Counted from the stretch's first letter, positions 22,218-34,282 are shown. The stretch is DNA of 64,000 nucleotides from Euborellia annulipes (GCA_023213315.1 JAKCPI010022159.1:1-64000), one strand, 5' to 3'. A program made the numbers and translations. The notes: generated by a model not told the origin, from the sequence alone.

Positions 22218-24481
22218 TGTTTTCTTGAAAAATTATTAAATTCCATACAAGAAGTTCAAAATTGATTTTCTTTTCAAATTCTAATTTTTGTCAAATATAG
22301 GTCTATTTAGGCTTCAATAATTAAATTGAATTATTTTCAACTACTTTAGTTCTCAAATTAACGCAAAAATATGTTTTAATAAATCAATACTTAATGGAAT
22401 CTATAAATGATAGAAAATCTTTTTTTTTTCAAATGACTTCAAATACCAAAAATATTTAAATATAATTAATTAAGACTTCAAAATAATGTATATTAGAATA
22501 ATTATTATGTTTTTTATTTATTGTCCGCTTAGACAAAATAACGATAAGATAAGAAAATAAAACTTTGATGAAAACAAAACAAATGATAGGCAAAATTTAT
22601 GTTTTTAGATATCTACTAATTTACTCAATTATTTTTTCTTTAATATTTAAAATAATCGAGCGATTAGATCACCTTCTCATGTGTTGATTTAGAATGAATT
22701 TTTTATGGAGCTTTTCCACTATGCTAGTTATTTTTCAAATTTGTAGGTATAATTACATTGGTAAAGATTTCGATCTTGATTTTATTACTATTTTAGGATT
22801 AAACTCGCCTATCCTCTTTTATCATTATCAATCTAGGAATTAATCAAGTGTAATAAGTATTAAAGTTTTATCCTAGGAATTTTTCAATATAGAAATTAAT
22901 CGATTAATTAAATAAAATTTTTATCTGCCAAAAAATTAAATCAGCGTTCCCCAAATGTATCGAAACAGCGAATGAATTTTTTGTATTTTTATTCAATTTT
23001 TGAACAGCGTTTTTCTCCCCCCTAAATTAACAATAAATAAAACAAATTTTTACTGATTAAAATTTATTTTAATTTCTTAATAATCCATAAATTTTTTTTA
23101 CTGATTTTCCGCATTAATTGCTGAGAAATTTCTCCTAAAAAAAATTTTTTTTTTAGTCATTCATTGAGCATCAAATTTCCCAGTAACTCAAGATCTCTAA
23201 TTACTTTTTCATTTTTTTCTTCATCATCTGATTTTAACGAGCTATTGATATATTTTCATCGGTTAATATTTTTAGGACTCTCTTTAACTCCTAATATGTG
23301 ATCCACTTTGGAGAAATAAGCCTAAATAATTATCTCTCTTCAGAAAAAAGTAAAAAGTTATATAATCTCTATTTACCAGTCTACAAAAGTACAGCCTTAG
23401 AAATTTTTCAAAAAGACACATGATATATTCGTTTGTTAAACTCTCCAAGCAAAGAAAAAAAAAAGATTATTTATTTAATGGAAACACAAGTAAATCATAC
23501 AAGTACAGCAGGCAATGAGCTGCAATTTCTTGGCAGGGAGACCACTAAACAACAATAACCCCTTTCTTTGAGTAGGAGTTTCGTGGTGCGAAAATCTCCA
23601 ACTTGCAATGATTAATATGATTAATCCGCGTCCAATTATCGAGCACAAAAGCCCCGAGCATAAATCACCCAGCGGTTATTATGTAACGATGCCGGATAGA
23701 TTTTTTTTTTTTTTTGCTGTTGTATTATACTTTGAGAAGAAAAACAAAAGTTTGTTGTGAAAGCAACAAGGCGCGATTGAATTATAACCAGACATATTTA
23801 ACTTGGGCTATTTTTTACAATTTCCACATTGTGAATGACATTGAAATATGATTTCATTTCAAAGAAATGTATGACTAGACTATGATAAGGTATAATACCT
23901 CTTTAAGGATTTATTGCTTGCACACATTTAAAATATGCCATATATACTGTGGCTCAGCTCAAGAGGAACATGATTTATCCGAAAAGTGGAGAGCGACCCT
24001 CTCTCGCTCTCTCCCACTCTCTCGCTACTTTTCTCCATCTCTAATTAAATCCCCTCTCGAAAAAGAAAGAAAAAAAATATTTTATATATTTGAGGCAAGG
24101 GTGGGAGTTTCGATTTATACTCGAGTGTGTGTAAAAGATAATGATTAATTAGGCTGAGGCTTGCGATAGTTAATTATTATTTAAACGCTCCTATATAGCG
24201 CTAATTGATGACCCGAGTGTGTTTTTATTATCTCTTCCTTTATGTATTTTGACTCTATTATCAAATTGAATTTTTTTGTTTTTGCAAAAATTTCTATTAC
24301 AAAAACAATTTTAATTTTTACTACATTACAATGAGAATAAAGGGGATTTTTTTAAAAAGAAATCTGATTAAATTCAGAAAACATAACTGGGAGAGAATTT
24401 TGGACTTGAATTAAAGTCAAAATGTTATTGAATAAATTAATTTAGGCCGAAAAAACTATTTTTCTTCAGATCTAGACGTCT
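22218..24481. other. AT-rich non-coding stretch with one balanced island
   Basis: Mostly AT-rich with nothing recognised. Around 23520-23700 the sequence becomes balanced and contains homeodomain-type sites (ATGATTAATATGATTAATCC, TTATTATG). It is followed by a T run (23700-23715). This could be an enhancer; there is no coding signal. Confidence 0.4.
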
Positions 24482-24625
24482 TTATATATATTCCAAGGCT
24501 GAGTAGTTCGCTTCCCGTTCGGAGCGGGATAAAATTTATTTAAAATTACGTATATATTAACTATCAATTAATTTAAATAACTATAGACGGAATCTAAATG
24601 GTTTCAAATACTAAAAAGACAGAAT
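24482..24625 (+). repeat. SINE family A, degraded head
   Basis: GGCTGAGTAGTTCGC and CCCGTTCGGAGCGGGA are remnants of a tRNA-like head. They are followed by AAAATTTATTT and then the family body ending GGAATCTAAATGGTTTC and a run of AAAAAGAC. Confidence 0.5.
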
Positions 24626-24660
24626 AAAATTACCTAATGACTAGAGATAGGAAATGATAT

Positions 24661-24780
24661 AACTTCACGGGGTGCCGATAGATGGCTACGGCCAGAGGCA
24701 GTTTGGGTTTGAGGTGTGTGTCTTCGTGCACGAAAGCACCTCGGGTAAATAATCGGGGATCCCGAAAGGAATTTCAAAAA
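24661..24780 (-). repeat. Dispersed repeat D, copy 2
   Basis: Reverse-complement counterpart of 14379-14480, with shared blocks GGTTTGAGGTGTGTGTCTTC, GTGCACGAAAGC and GGGGATCCCG. It has about 13 extra bases (TAAATAATCGG region) not present in copy 1. Confidence 0.75.
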
Positions 24781-25324
24781 AATAAAATAATAATAATAAT
24801 AATTACCTAAGCAAAATTTTTGACCATTTTAGAACTCTTCCTTGTCAGAAATAATAAATAAATAAATTGTTAACCCCCCTCTGCAAGGAGCAACGTCCTC
24901 AAACAAACATAAGCAACTGATTAACCCTCCCCACTTGTTCCTTATCAGCAAAAATAAGCAAATTGGATACACTTCCTCCTCGCCTACTTGAATGGACCAT
25001 TCTGTTGTCAGTAAATGAAATTTAAAAAAAATTATTTTTCAAAAATTCTAGAATAATAGAATAAAAATAAAATAGATTTTTATTATTTTTCAGCTGAAGT
25101 TAAAAAACACTTTTAATCTTGAGGAGGGAGAGACGAGAATTCACTCCCCAGTATAATTTCTCCGTGTAATAATAATCCTCCCATATGATTGAAGAGGAAA
25201 TAAGAAAAATTAGTAACCATTTTATTTACATGCTAAAATAATGATATCGGACAACAAAAGTGACAATTCTTAAAAAATAAAATAAAACTCCATTTATAAT
25301 TTTATTCAAATGAAAATATACCAT
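24781..25324. other. AT-rich non-coding stretch
   Basis: ATA/TAA triplet run at about 24783-24805; otherwise nothing recognised. Confidence 0.5.
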
Positions 25325-25452
25325 TTGATATCCAAATGAAAAATTTCATCGATCTTCCTGAGTCCGAACCCACTCCTCTTAGCTTGTGATCCGAACCCTC
25401 GACCCTTGGTATACAAGACAGGCGCGCTTCCAACTACGCCAAGCCAGAGGGC
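25325..25452 (-). repeat. SINE family B (tRNA-like), copy 1
   Basis: On the minus strand the head reads GCTTGGCGTAGTTGGAAGCG, then TCTTGTATACCAAGGGTCG and a B-box-like GGTTCGGATC. The body resembles the copies at 42099, 46305 and 54901, but is partly scrambled (second TCCGAACC near 25360). Confidence 0.65.
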
Positions 25453-25837
25453 AAAAAAACTTGAAACTATAAAATAAATTAAAACGTTTTAAAACTGGAA
25501 GTTCTAGGGACCAAAACGTATTTTTCCCTGAACCAGTTTTTTTATGCTGAATACGTAGGCCTATAAGTGTGATGATAGCAACTATTGACAAGTCTGAAGT
25601 GAGGAACTTTAGACTTAATTAAAGCAACAATAGAAACAAATTTATTGACTCTGATTATTGTATTTTAATGCGACGTTTTTGTTAATAAAAACCTACGTAT
25701 ATGGTAATCCTGTGTTTTTATTCTCGCTATTACAATAAGCTTATGAAATTATTATTTTTCTACGACCTTTAATCAGACCGTAATTTTTATGCGTACGGAC
25801 GGACAGACAGACGGACACCGGAATCTCTGCATAAGTT

Positions 25838-25866
25838 CTCTCCCTTAGTACTTCGTACAGTGAGAG
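25838..25866 (+). repeat. Short hairpin after a GACA-rich run
   Basis: CTCTCCCTTAGTAC pairs with GTACAGTGAGAG over TTC. It follows GGACGGACAGACAGACGG (about 25798). The order microsatellite then terminal hairpin recalls the right end of the H family, but the sequence is not the same. Confidence 0.4.
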
Positions 25867-25889
25867 CTAAAATCATAAATAAATAACAC

Positions 25890-25995
25890 AACCACAATCG
25901 TTGTAGTTAACCAATGCCAAGCGCGGCGAAAGCTCGGGATTGGTGACACCGAGCAATCAGCGTGTGGAAAGCCCCTCGGTAGCCATCGGTACTAA
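25890..25995 (+). repeat. 5S-rRNA-like SINE fragment, copy 1
   Basis: GTTAACCAATGCCAAGCGCG, then GCTCGGGATTGGTGACACC, follows the 3' half of a 5S rRNA gene (GTTAAGCAACGTC...CTCGGATGGGTGACC). It is diverged and lacks the 5' half, so it reads as a 5S-derived SINE (SINE3-type) relic and not a functional 5S gene. Related copies are at 55385 and 56397. Confidence 0.5.
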
Positions 25996-26209
25996 TATAT
26001 GTAAAAATTATTTAAAAAAAGGAATAATCCCTAAAAACCTCTGTCTAAAAAGGGTTAAAAAAATAACACAAATTTAAAGTACTTACTTATTTTTTTTCTC
26101 AGTATATTACAGATTTTTTGTTATTCTATTTTCTTTGTCCTTGAATTTCCGACTGGTGAAGCTTCCTAAAGTCGCATGATGTATTGTTAATTATTTTCGC
26201 CAGGCAGGC

Positions 26210-26530
26210 AGGCAGACAGAGAGGTTTGGGGAGGCCATCAGGGCTAATGGTCCAGAGGGGAGAGAGAGAGGGATGCTGCTGCTGCTGCCGTTGCAGTGAT
26301 TACGGGGCCGTAAGTTACGATGCCCCGGTAAGCCTTACCACGTAATGACTTTCCATATTTATCGGGCGGGTGGCTGTTGCGGGTGACATCGCATCGCACC
26401 CATGATTCACCAACCGAGGGTCCCCCACCCCGATTTATTAAACTAATCACCCAATAAATACTTGATCTCATGCACCGCCATATTGCTTTTACGATTAACA
26501 TTATTGTTTTAAATATATATTTCATACAAG
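26210..26530. other. GC-rich island, possible enhancer
   Basis: Contains CTGCTGCTGCTGCCGTTGC, a near-palindrome around TAAGTTACGATGCCCCGGTAAG, AGTGATTACGGGG, and homeodomain-type words (TTTATTAAACTAATC, CAATAAATACTTG). It contrasts with AT-rich flanks on both sides. The minus-strand open frame across it has no family features, so I do not call a gene. Confidence 0.35.
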
Positions 26531-27202
26531 TTACAATTTCAATTTCATATTAAATTTAAACTCGTATTAAATTATAATCTTAATCTAAACTTCTCTCTCT
26601 CTCTGGCATCCCCATCCTAACATCCCTAAAATGATTTTAAACTAATTACAATGTTCATAAATATGACTCTGAAAAGAATTTATTCATTAGGTTAAGCATT
26701 ATTAACGACAACGCGATGAACGAATCAAATATTAAATGGAGCTTTTGCTTTCCTACCCAAAAGGGCAAATCACAAAACAGACGAAAAGGGCTTTATAATT
26801 TCAAAACGATGTCTCCAAACGTTTCATTCAAACGATTCTTTATTAATAAAAAGGTTTTATTTCGAAATAAAATATTTTTCATTCCATTTTTTGAACTAGA
26901 AAAAATAATTTTTTTTATTTTTTATTTTTGTTCCATTTCTAGTTCGAAACTGTGTTCAAAAATTCTAATAAAAATAAGCGTAATTAAAAATTGAGTTTAA
27001 TAATTTTGAAAATAAAAAAAATTTCGAATTATATAGGGCCTACACATCTCTATATAGGCCTAATAAAAAAATAAAAAAATACTCAACCCTTTTTTCTTCT
27101 CTTTTGGTTAGTCTAAAAAAATAATTTTTTTGCAATTTTGAAATCCTAGCCCTTGGATATCAAAAGCAAGATTGTAAAAATAATTTAGTTGTTTTGTTGG
27201 CA
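26531..27202. other. AT-rich non-coding stretch
   Basis: CT run at about 26591-26603 and TAGGCCTA at 27055-27062. No gene is supported. Confidence 0.5.
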
Positions 27203-27255
27203 CACTTCTGCTCTGAAGATGGTCGTATATCTGACCGAAACGTCGGCTTGAAGTG
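27203..27255 (+). ncRNA. Hammerhead-ribozyme-like motif, well preserved
   Basis: Stem I: CACTTC (27203-27208) pairs with GAAGTG (27250-27255) across an internal loop, with a second short pairing GCT/GGC next to the core. Core: CTGAAGA (27213-27219), one extra T, stem II GGTC/GACC (27221-27224 and 27233-27236), GAAA (27237-27240), then CGTC (27241-27244). CTGANGA...GAAA...GTC is the hammerhead consensus. The stem III position (AC/GU) has no loop, so activity as a monomer is doubtful; Penelope-like elements are known to carry such minimal hammerheads. The extra T after CTGANGA recurs at most loci and I cannot place it. Confidence 0.6.
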
Positions 27256-28289
27256 CATTATTTAACGAAATAATTCTAGGTGCAATTGCTCTTTTCCTTA
27301 TTTCTTACTACATTAATGATGATACGATAAATAATTAAATTGGATTTATGCGATGGAAACAATAATCATGTCACCATTTTTACCAAAACCTACATTCAAA
27401 TCGTTCCTAAACAAGAATCTGATAAATTACTTAATTACTTTAACACCTCCTATTTCGATGCAAATGCCCATTTGTTATCATAAGTCTCCCCCCCCCCTGG
27501 AAAAAAAATAAATTTAGCAGATTTTAAAAATATACGGGGAATAGGCAATTATAAAAAATTTCGTTGAAGAAAATTAACAAGTCATTTATGCCTTTTGAAT
27601 GGATAATTTTAAAAATGTATAAAATTATAATATTCCTTAAAATACCATTTTATTTTATATTAACGTGCATTGAAAACGTTCAAATAGAAAGAGAGAATTT
27701 TATATATCAGTAATATGAATAACATATAACCAAATATTTATATTAATTCACTGTTGGGAAGTAATAAATATTCGCTTGTATTATTTTTATTAAATAAATA
27801 AATCCTGCTTTATGACACAATATTTCAGAAATTAAAAACAGGACGATTTTAAAAGTTTTCTTTTGATAAGATAAAATTTTAAATACACTTACAAATTCAC
27901 AAATTATGTTAAATAAAATTTTAAATGTATTTTATTTATTTGTATCATGAAAAAGTAGGCCTGCCTATATTAACAGAACAGAACAAAAATAAATCATAAC
28001 TTTGATAATATTAATAAATCACATTTTTACTTTTTTTTTGAATATTTATTCATTTTTCTGTCCAATACAACCGAAATAATCCCACTGCTGCTCTTTTTCA
28101 ATCATGATTGTATAATGTTATCGAATTATTAAAGATTTATTCATTCCGTAAAGGAGATTATTTTTTTTTTCTCATCATAAGTAATTTGACACCTATACAA
28201 AAAAATGATTTTTGTTGTCTATCATATTAAAAAAAAAACCGAATCCATTGCAAAATCAATTAATTTCATGCCCATTTTTTTTTGTTTTT
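27256..28289. other. AT-rich non-coding stretch
   Basis: No gene or assignable repeat. There is a C-run at 27487-27497. Confidence 0.5.
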
Positions 28290-29290
28290 TATCAGAGTGT
28301 GTCTGTGTGCGGGATAATCGGTAATAAATAGTGAAAATGACGCCAACCGCAGAAATCGGCATCAAAAATATTCACATTCATTTTTTTTATCTCTCCGCTT
28401 ATCCTCCACACTCATGGAGACAATTTAGTGGCCTGGCAATCAAATCGGGGATGCTGCTGTTGCTGTTGCTGCAGCTTCTGTTAATTTTATCGTGTTTATG
28501 ATTTAAAATGAATCGGGTTGGAGGGTTAAAAGAGAGAGAGAGAGGGGGGGGGGGGACATATATCAGGAGATTTTATAATTGTCACCCAAGGAGCTCCCCA
28601 AATAAACAAAACCGACAAACAAACAAAACAAAAAACCAGTTTTTTGGTTAAATGTCGTTTCGATGTTTTGTGCTGTTCGGGACACTTGAGCGATGGCCTG
28701 TCCCGAGTGTCCTCACATTAACAAACATTTTCACTCGCTAAAATTAATTTCTCCGCGCAAAAACCTCAAAACAGTCCGCGACTGTCATTTTTCTCGCGCG
28801 TCGCACACACTAAGACTGACGTCGTCGTCGTCGTCGTCATGTTAATCGGACATCGCTCCCTGGTATGTTTTTTTTTCCCTCCTCCTTCTACTCCCGGGCA
28901 ATTAATCGCCATCCATCAATCAAACGGACTACGAAAAAAAAATACCGACTCTTGGAGGGTCATTTAGAATTTATTTGTGTGGTGCGAATCAAGATTGTAT
29001 AAATATTTGCATAAATGCTGCGAGTCTGGTCGAGGAGGCGAGCGAGTGCCTCGCCGCCACCTATCAAGGCTATCGAGAGAAGAGCGTGGTTTACACACAA
29101 CAGGCCAGCCCAGGCATTAATTGCCATCAATCAACTGGGCAGACATCGTCACGTAGAGCCATAAAACTAGTGAGCCGGGAGGCTGTGGTCCATTCCCAGC
29201 CATTCGGTCCTGTCGCCTTATCGAGGAGCCCCTCCGCCGGGCGCCGAACCTGAACCCGAACCCGACTCCCCCTTCCTCTCACTCCCTTAT
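28290..29290. other. Series of GC-richer islands, possible regulatory DNA
   Basis: Balanced blocks include 28330-28460 (GACGCCAACCGCAGAAATCG; AATTTAGTGGCCTGGCAATC), 28660-28850 (GGCCTGTCCCGAGTGTCC; GACGTCGTCGTCGTCG) and 28975-29280. They carry TAATCG and ATCAATCAAAC homeobox-type words. Simple runs: GA at 28530-28543, G at 28544-28553. No exon with credible splice sites is evident. The plus-strand frame at 28975-29253 has no recognised domain. Confidence 0.35.
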
Positions 29291-29444
29291 TAGAGCTTAT
29301 GTTATACCTCACACATCACCTTCTCAAAAGAAGTTGCATTGTTCATTTATTCATCATCCAATAAAATTTTTCACTACCGAAAATCATTGAAAACAATGAG
29401 AAACAGTTCAAATTTTTTTAAGACTTTTTGAGAAACACCTAGTC

Positions 29445-29616
29445 CAGCGTTTCCACAAAATGTGAGTCGCGATCGGGTCTTAGAAAAATTCTGTCGGGTC
29501 GCGAAAAAAATAGTAAAAACAAAAAAAATGTTACATATTATTTTTTAAGATCATTTAGACACTAGGAATAATAAAACCTTGTACCGGGCCGCGGTCAAAA
29601 AATTTGGGAAACGCTA
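29445..29616. mobile_element. hAT-type MITE, decayed (172 bp)
   Basis: Left end CAGCGTTTCC followed by GTGAGTCGCGATCGGG; right end TTTGGGAAACGCTA, the complement of a CAGCGTTTCCCAAA terminus with one change. The interior has the GTCGCG/CGCGG pairing common to this widespread hAT group. The flanking 8-mers match only partly, so the insertion is old. Confidence 0.65.
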
Positions 29617-29689
29617 ACCCAGGGCTTTAAATAAAAATGTCTGGCTGAAGATTTAAAAATTATGAGGACAAGGTCTCAGAAATAAACAA

Positions 29690-30160
29690 AAATTGTTTTC
29701 CCCCACTTGGGGCCTCCCGACATTTCAGAATGAATGTGGATGGCAAGCACGAATTACCAGAGCTGTGACTGATATTTATTTCCTTTCCTTTATGCCAATC
29801 TTTATCTCTTGCTGTCGTTTTGAGTTTGCCGCTCTCTTCGTCTAGATAGTCAAATTGACACACTACTGTATTACATTTATTTTGTAATTATCTGATTTTT
29901 AAATAACAAATATAGCCTATTAATCTTCTTCTTTCCTCGCTTTGTCCCGCGATGCGGGGTCGGCGAACCTCACCCCTCCAACCCTATCATACGTTTTTAC
30001 GACCGGAAGAAATAGGACAGGCCGGCCAGTCGCGCGGTCTGTCGCCTGTTGAAAAGCGAAAGGAAGAGACAGACATTTAAAGAACTGAAGGAGTGCCTGT
30101 CCCAGCTCGGGCAGCTCGTGCTCGCCATCCACGTACCTACAAGATGTGGGCCCCTGAGCA
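29690..30160. repeat. Inverted repeat with GTGGATGGCAAGCACGA / TCGTGCTCGCCATCCAC arms
   Basis: The block at about 29734-29770 is the near-complement of 30098-30134 (GCTCGTGCTCGCCATCCACG), and complementarity extends with mismatches into both flanks. The middle contains GTCCCGCGATGCGGGGTCGG (about 29945). It could be two opposed 3' ends of a LINE-like element, but I cannot show a reverse transcriptase. Confidence 0.5.
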
Positions 30161-30413
30161 AAAATATAGCCTATTAATATTATTGTCAAATACTTTTCTA
30201 AACGTATGTGAGTTTTTACTAAGTAAAAGGAAGAAGAGATCAACCTATCTTCGAAACGTCCATAACAAAAAAATACAATAACATCTTAAATAACATTTTT
30301 ATTTATTATCTTACTTCTTGTCTTCATAAATTTATAAGTATAGAGAATATAACTATATTCAAATTTTTTTTTGTCACCTTCATTCAAGAATCTACAATAA
30401 AAATGAATCCAAT

Positions 30414-30460
30414 ACTTTCTCTCTATATATATATTACATATATACATAGGTAGAGAAAGT
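30414..30460 (+). repeat. Solo right-terminal hairpin of the H family
   Basis: ACTTTCTCTCTATATATATA pairs with the TATATACATAGGTAGAGAAAGT end. It is preceded by AATGAATCCAAT, as in full copies, but no further H sequence is recognisable upstream. Confidence 0.7.
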
Positions 30461-30572
30461 AATAGATGATGACTATTATTTATCTATTCATATTAATTGA
30501 TATTAAAAAACAATTTTTTTTTTCACTTAATTAAATATTGGCGAGATCCTTCCTTAAATTGATAGTCAAAAT

Positions 30573-30790
30573 CAGTGGTTTTTAACTAGGGGTGCTAGAA
30601 AGAATTTTGAGGGGGGAGAGTAGATTTATAGAAAAATATCTATAAAATTTTATAATTTCTTTACGCAATAGATCACCAACTTGAAAATTTACAAATATGA
30701 AATTTTTTTGTTCGACGGATTATAGGGGGCGCGAGAGTATATTTTAAGACTCCAAGGGTTGCTGATTACTGAAAAGGTTAAGAATCGCTG
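30573..30790. mobile_element. hAT-type MITE, decayed (218 bp)
   Basis: Ends are CAGTGGTTTTTAACTAGGGG and GGTTAAGAATCGCTG, a common hAT-type terminal pair. The flanks GTCAAAAT and GTTGAAAT match at 6 of 8 positions, as expected for an old 8-bp target duplication. No coding capacity. Confidence 0.7.
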
Positions 30791-31458
30791 GTTGAAATAC
30801 ACTGTTTACACTCATTTATTGATTTTAAGTAAAATAAAGACTTTGGTTTGAATTACTAAAAAATTAGAAAGTAGACTTGTTATTTTTGAATGCCTTTTTT
30901 GAAAGGAGCTAACCAGTAACCTACAAAACCTTTTATTTATCGTAATTGATGTTTTCTTTCAAAAATAAGGTATCATTGCCTGGTCAGTGAAAGTGAATAA
31001 AAAGCTCAATTCGAGGTTTACCTGACTTGTCTTCTTTTTATGCATTGTTACGCAATAAAACCCACCCTTGTACCTTAGGTGCAAAAAGGAGAAAGAAAGA
31101 CGAGTGGGGGAGAGGAGCGCCTGTATTTCTCGTAGGACCACACCGATCTTGAGTAAATTTACACCCGACCGGAACGACAGAGGAGAGAGGAAGGGAAGGC
31201 GGTCCTTGAACCGAAGATGAGCCCCACCGGTTTACAAGTGTCCAAGAGCTAAAGAAACCTTGCCAGCCTTCCTTCTACTTTTTCTTAAATGGTAGCGCAA
31301 AAAAGTCCATAAAATAAAAAAATCTCCCGATAGAGCAAGATTTAAGTTTTATAGCAGTATTAAAAAGTGGTCTCTTTTTTTTTCTTTCGAATATCTAAAT
31401 TAAGAATCAAAATTTAGATTTATTCTACTCTTATTGGGAATTACATATTTTTATGATT

Positions 31459-31489
<31 letters not shown>

Positions 31490-31636
31490 CAGGTTTGAAC
31501 AAGAAGACATGAAAAAGAAGTGCAAAAATTATTAAAAATCTTTTGTCTGAGTAGTGATTTTTTATTAAAATTTGGAATGGAATGAGTAGGACCGTCATTT
31601 GTGGAAAGCAAGTAACTCCTAATCTCACTCATTTGG
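30791..31636. other. Non-coding stretch
   Basis: A slightly GC-richer patch at 31060-31260 shows no exon features. A run of about 29 A lies at 31461-31489. Frames across the A run are artefacts. Confidence 0.45.
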
Positions 31637-31920
31637 GGGGAAAAGATCAGGAGCAACCAAAAATAAAAGCATCCGACTTTAACAAATTATTGAGACGTTT
31701 CGGAAGAAATTTATTTACCCATTCTTCTCATTAAGTAAGAGAGAATGACACTCCCATTTGTTCACATGATACATAATTATGCATGTATATAGGCTATGAT
31801 CAACTCCGGGACTTTAAACAATATTGAGAGACTGAGATGGGAAAATAAATTTCTTCAAAACGTTTCAATAATTTGTTAAAAATCGGAGGCTTTTTTGGCT
31901 GCTCGGGCTCCTTTTCCTGT
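31637..31920. mobile_element. Inverted repeat with GAGACGTTTCGG arms (hammerhead group)
   Basis: The left arm (about 31637-31727) pairs with the right arm (about 31825-31920) over about 90 bp, sharing TTAACAAATTATTGAGACG and the outer AGCAACCAAAAATAAAAGC against GGCTTTTTTGGCTGCTC. The minus strand of the left arm carries CCGAAACGTC. The CTGANGA half is degenerate. The outer GGCTGCTCGGGCTCC end resembles the ends of 34283-34544 and 50027-50200. Confidence 0.6.
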
Positions 31921-34282
31921 TCTATAAGTAAACAGTCATTGGTTTATTTTATCTTTTTTATTTTGTTAATTCCTTGCTTTCGAACATAATCTCTCGCTTT
32001 GATCTTATTAGGCCTACTAGGTGTTAATAAGGTAAACATTTTAATATCATCATAATTAGAATGATTTTCAATGAATTGGTTAAATATTAAAATATTTAAT
32101 TTAAATAATGAAAATTTTACTTTTCCCAAGTTTTCAAGTAATTAAAAAGTAAAATACGTTTTTTTTCAATCGTAATTAATTGGACAGTCAAAAAGAAATT
32201 CATGGCTTTTGAGTCTTATCTGAAGAATTTTATACTGCTTAGAGAGAGAGATTTAATTAACGCGCGCGCTCTCTGGTGTGTGATGGATGCATTTCCCTTT
32301 ACACAACAACAACAGAAAGTAAGGCTGAGGGGTAATTAAATTCCATCGTTGAAATCATTTGCTTGTAAATGGGTCCAATTGATGATGGAACACGTGAGCA
32401 GCTGCGACAATGCCGTCCAGCCTCCCACCCACGCCAGCACGCCTCAGGTCCCTTATTTATTTAACATCGATGTGGCTGGAATTTTTTTTTTTTGCCTGCC
32501 TTTGTTGACTAACGCTAAGTGGTCGCCGATGTTGACCGAGCCTGAGTTTGCATTCCTCATTCTTAAAACATTGGATTAAAATTCACTCACTTACCCTTCT
32601 TCTTCTCCTCCATCCGGAGGGGATGGGACTTCATTTAATTTTTAATTAAGTTCAGAGGAGTTCCAGGTCCAATTCTTTCTGACCGCTCCATTAGACTGAC
32701 ACAATTTATGGCGAATGGTTGAGTGTCTAATTATCCTCTCTCTTTCGGGTGTTCCTTTTTTTTTCTTTCGATAAGTACGAAGGTGCGACTGTCGCGTCAT
32801 CATCGTAGTCAACAGCGAGACGCCTTCACAGGATAGCAAACCGGTTCTAAGGTTCACTAGGCCAGAGATTTGATCGTAATAAAATTATTCAATCTTTATT
32901 ATGTTAGTTATCTTTTAGAAGATATTTAAAAATCGGATGTTTAGAGATGAAATTAACAAATCTCTAAAGTGCCAAGCCTCCTCCTTTGGTACAATGATAA
33001 TTTTATTTTTTAAATAATATCAACCCTAATTCTGGAACCGTCATTGGCTCACTTTAAACAATTATAGAGTGTAGAACTTCTTAAACAATGTTAGTATTTT
33101 AGCGAGTGATGAAATATTTTTTGTATGAAATTACGGAATTTCACACGTAATTCCAAAATCTTTTAGAAGTTATGGTTTATGGTTCCCAAAACTCCAGAGT
33201 TAGCAGGTAAATAGTCCCACTATTTATTTAAAATATCCAAAAGGGAAAGTTATTCTAGATCACCCACGGTGGCGGGTTTCTTCATCCCTCTTTTTTTTCC
33301 TCGATATGTAATTTAATACACCTTTTATAAAGCGAATAAATAAAGACTCCAAAAATGTCAAGAATCTTTTTTTTTTGGCTTGCAGATGTGACGTAATAAT
33401 ATATACCACTCTTGGTAGTGTTTTTGAAATTCTTATCTTATGTTTCAATTGATTTGTGTAATAAACTTTGAGTCGTGGGAGAGAGAAAGAGAAGCATTGC
33501 ACGACATTGTCCTGACAGAAAAGAAAGAAAGAGAGAATCGAACGACTAATTCCGAAGGCAGGCGCGCGTATACCAACCTCCCTATTCCCTATATATACGT
33601 ATATATTTATTTGAGTCGTGGCACACAAAAGAATGGAGCGTGCATGTCGCCGGTTGCAATGCATGCATGCATGCATGCCATTAAGGAAGGAAGGTGACCT
33701 CGCATTGGCGTTTCAGTTTCTTCTACTTTGCTTACTTGTTTGCTGTTTGCTTGCAGGCAGCAGGTTAGGACATAAAAGACAGAGAAGAGATTGAGAGACA
33801 GAAAGTAAGCCCTCGGGTGGGTGACTGACTGACGGACGACTCTGGACCGACACACATCAATCACCTTCTTGGAGCCACGCGCACTCGTCTCTCTTCTATT
33901 TTCTCTCTTTCTCTCTCTACCTGCCTGCTTGCCTGCATTCATCCTCAACGACGACGACGACGCGTTCAGCATTTTTCATTAAAAGCCACCACCACTAGTA
34001 ACAATTCCTTAAAATAAACTTCTTCTTCTGGAATTCCTCAAAAAAACAAAAAAAAAAAAAAAATCTGTGATTATTTATCCTTATCCGAATTAGAGTTTCT
34101 TTTTGGATTTTAATTTAATATATTATCTATAGTCGTATTTAGGAAAGAAACTTACTCACAAAGAAGACTATGTAGAGAGGGTGCCGGGCGGTAACAATAG
34201 GGGCGTTGATCAAATATAGAAAAATAAAAAAAGCAACATTTTTTGGAAATGAAACTACCAGAGATTCCGTTGTAATATAAAA
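31921..34282. other. Non-coding stretch with two GC-richer islands
   Basis: At 32340-32560 and 33440-33960 composition is more balanced. The second includes a self-complementary GCAT run (33660-33678), GACTGACTGACGGACGAC (about 33823) and GACGACGACGACGACGCG (about 33946). The 138-residue minus-strand frame at 33260-33676 overlaps simple sequence and has no domain features. No gene is called. Confidence 0.4.

Noticed and set aside
28975..29253. 92-codon plus-strand open frame in a GC-rich island
   Set aside because: No known motif; codon usage cannot be judged without a reference, and the minus strand has a competing frame.
29660..29863. LINE reverse-transcriptase C-terminal tail on the minus strand
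   Set aside because: A short RDKDWHKGK stretch is faintly reminiscent, but no reverse-transcriptase or endonuclease motif is present to support it.
33260..33676. 138-codon minus-strand open frame
   Set aside because: Overlaps simple repeats (GCAT run, GA runs), no domain features, competing frames on the other strand. Likely chance.
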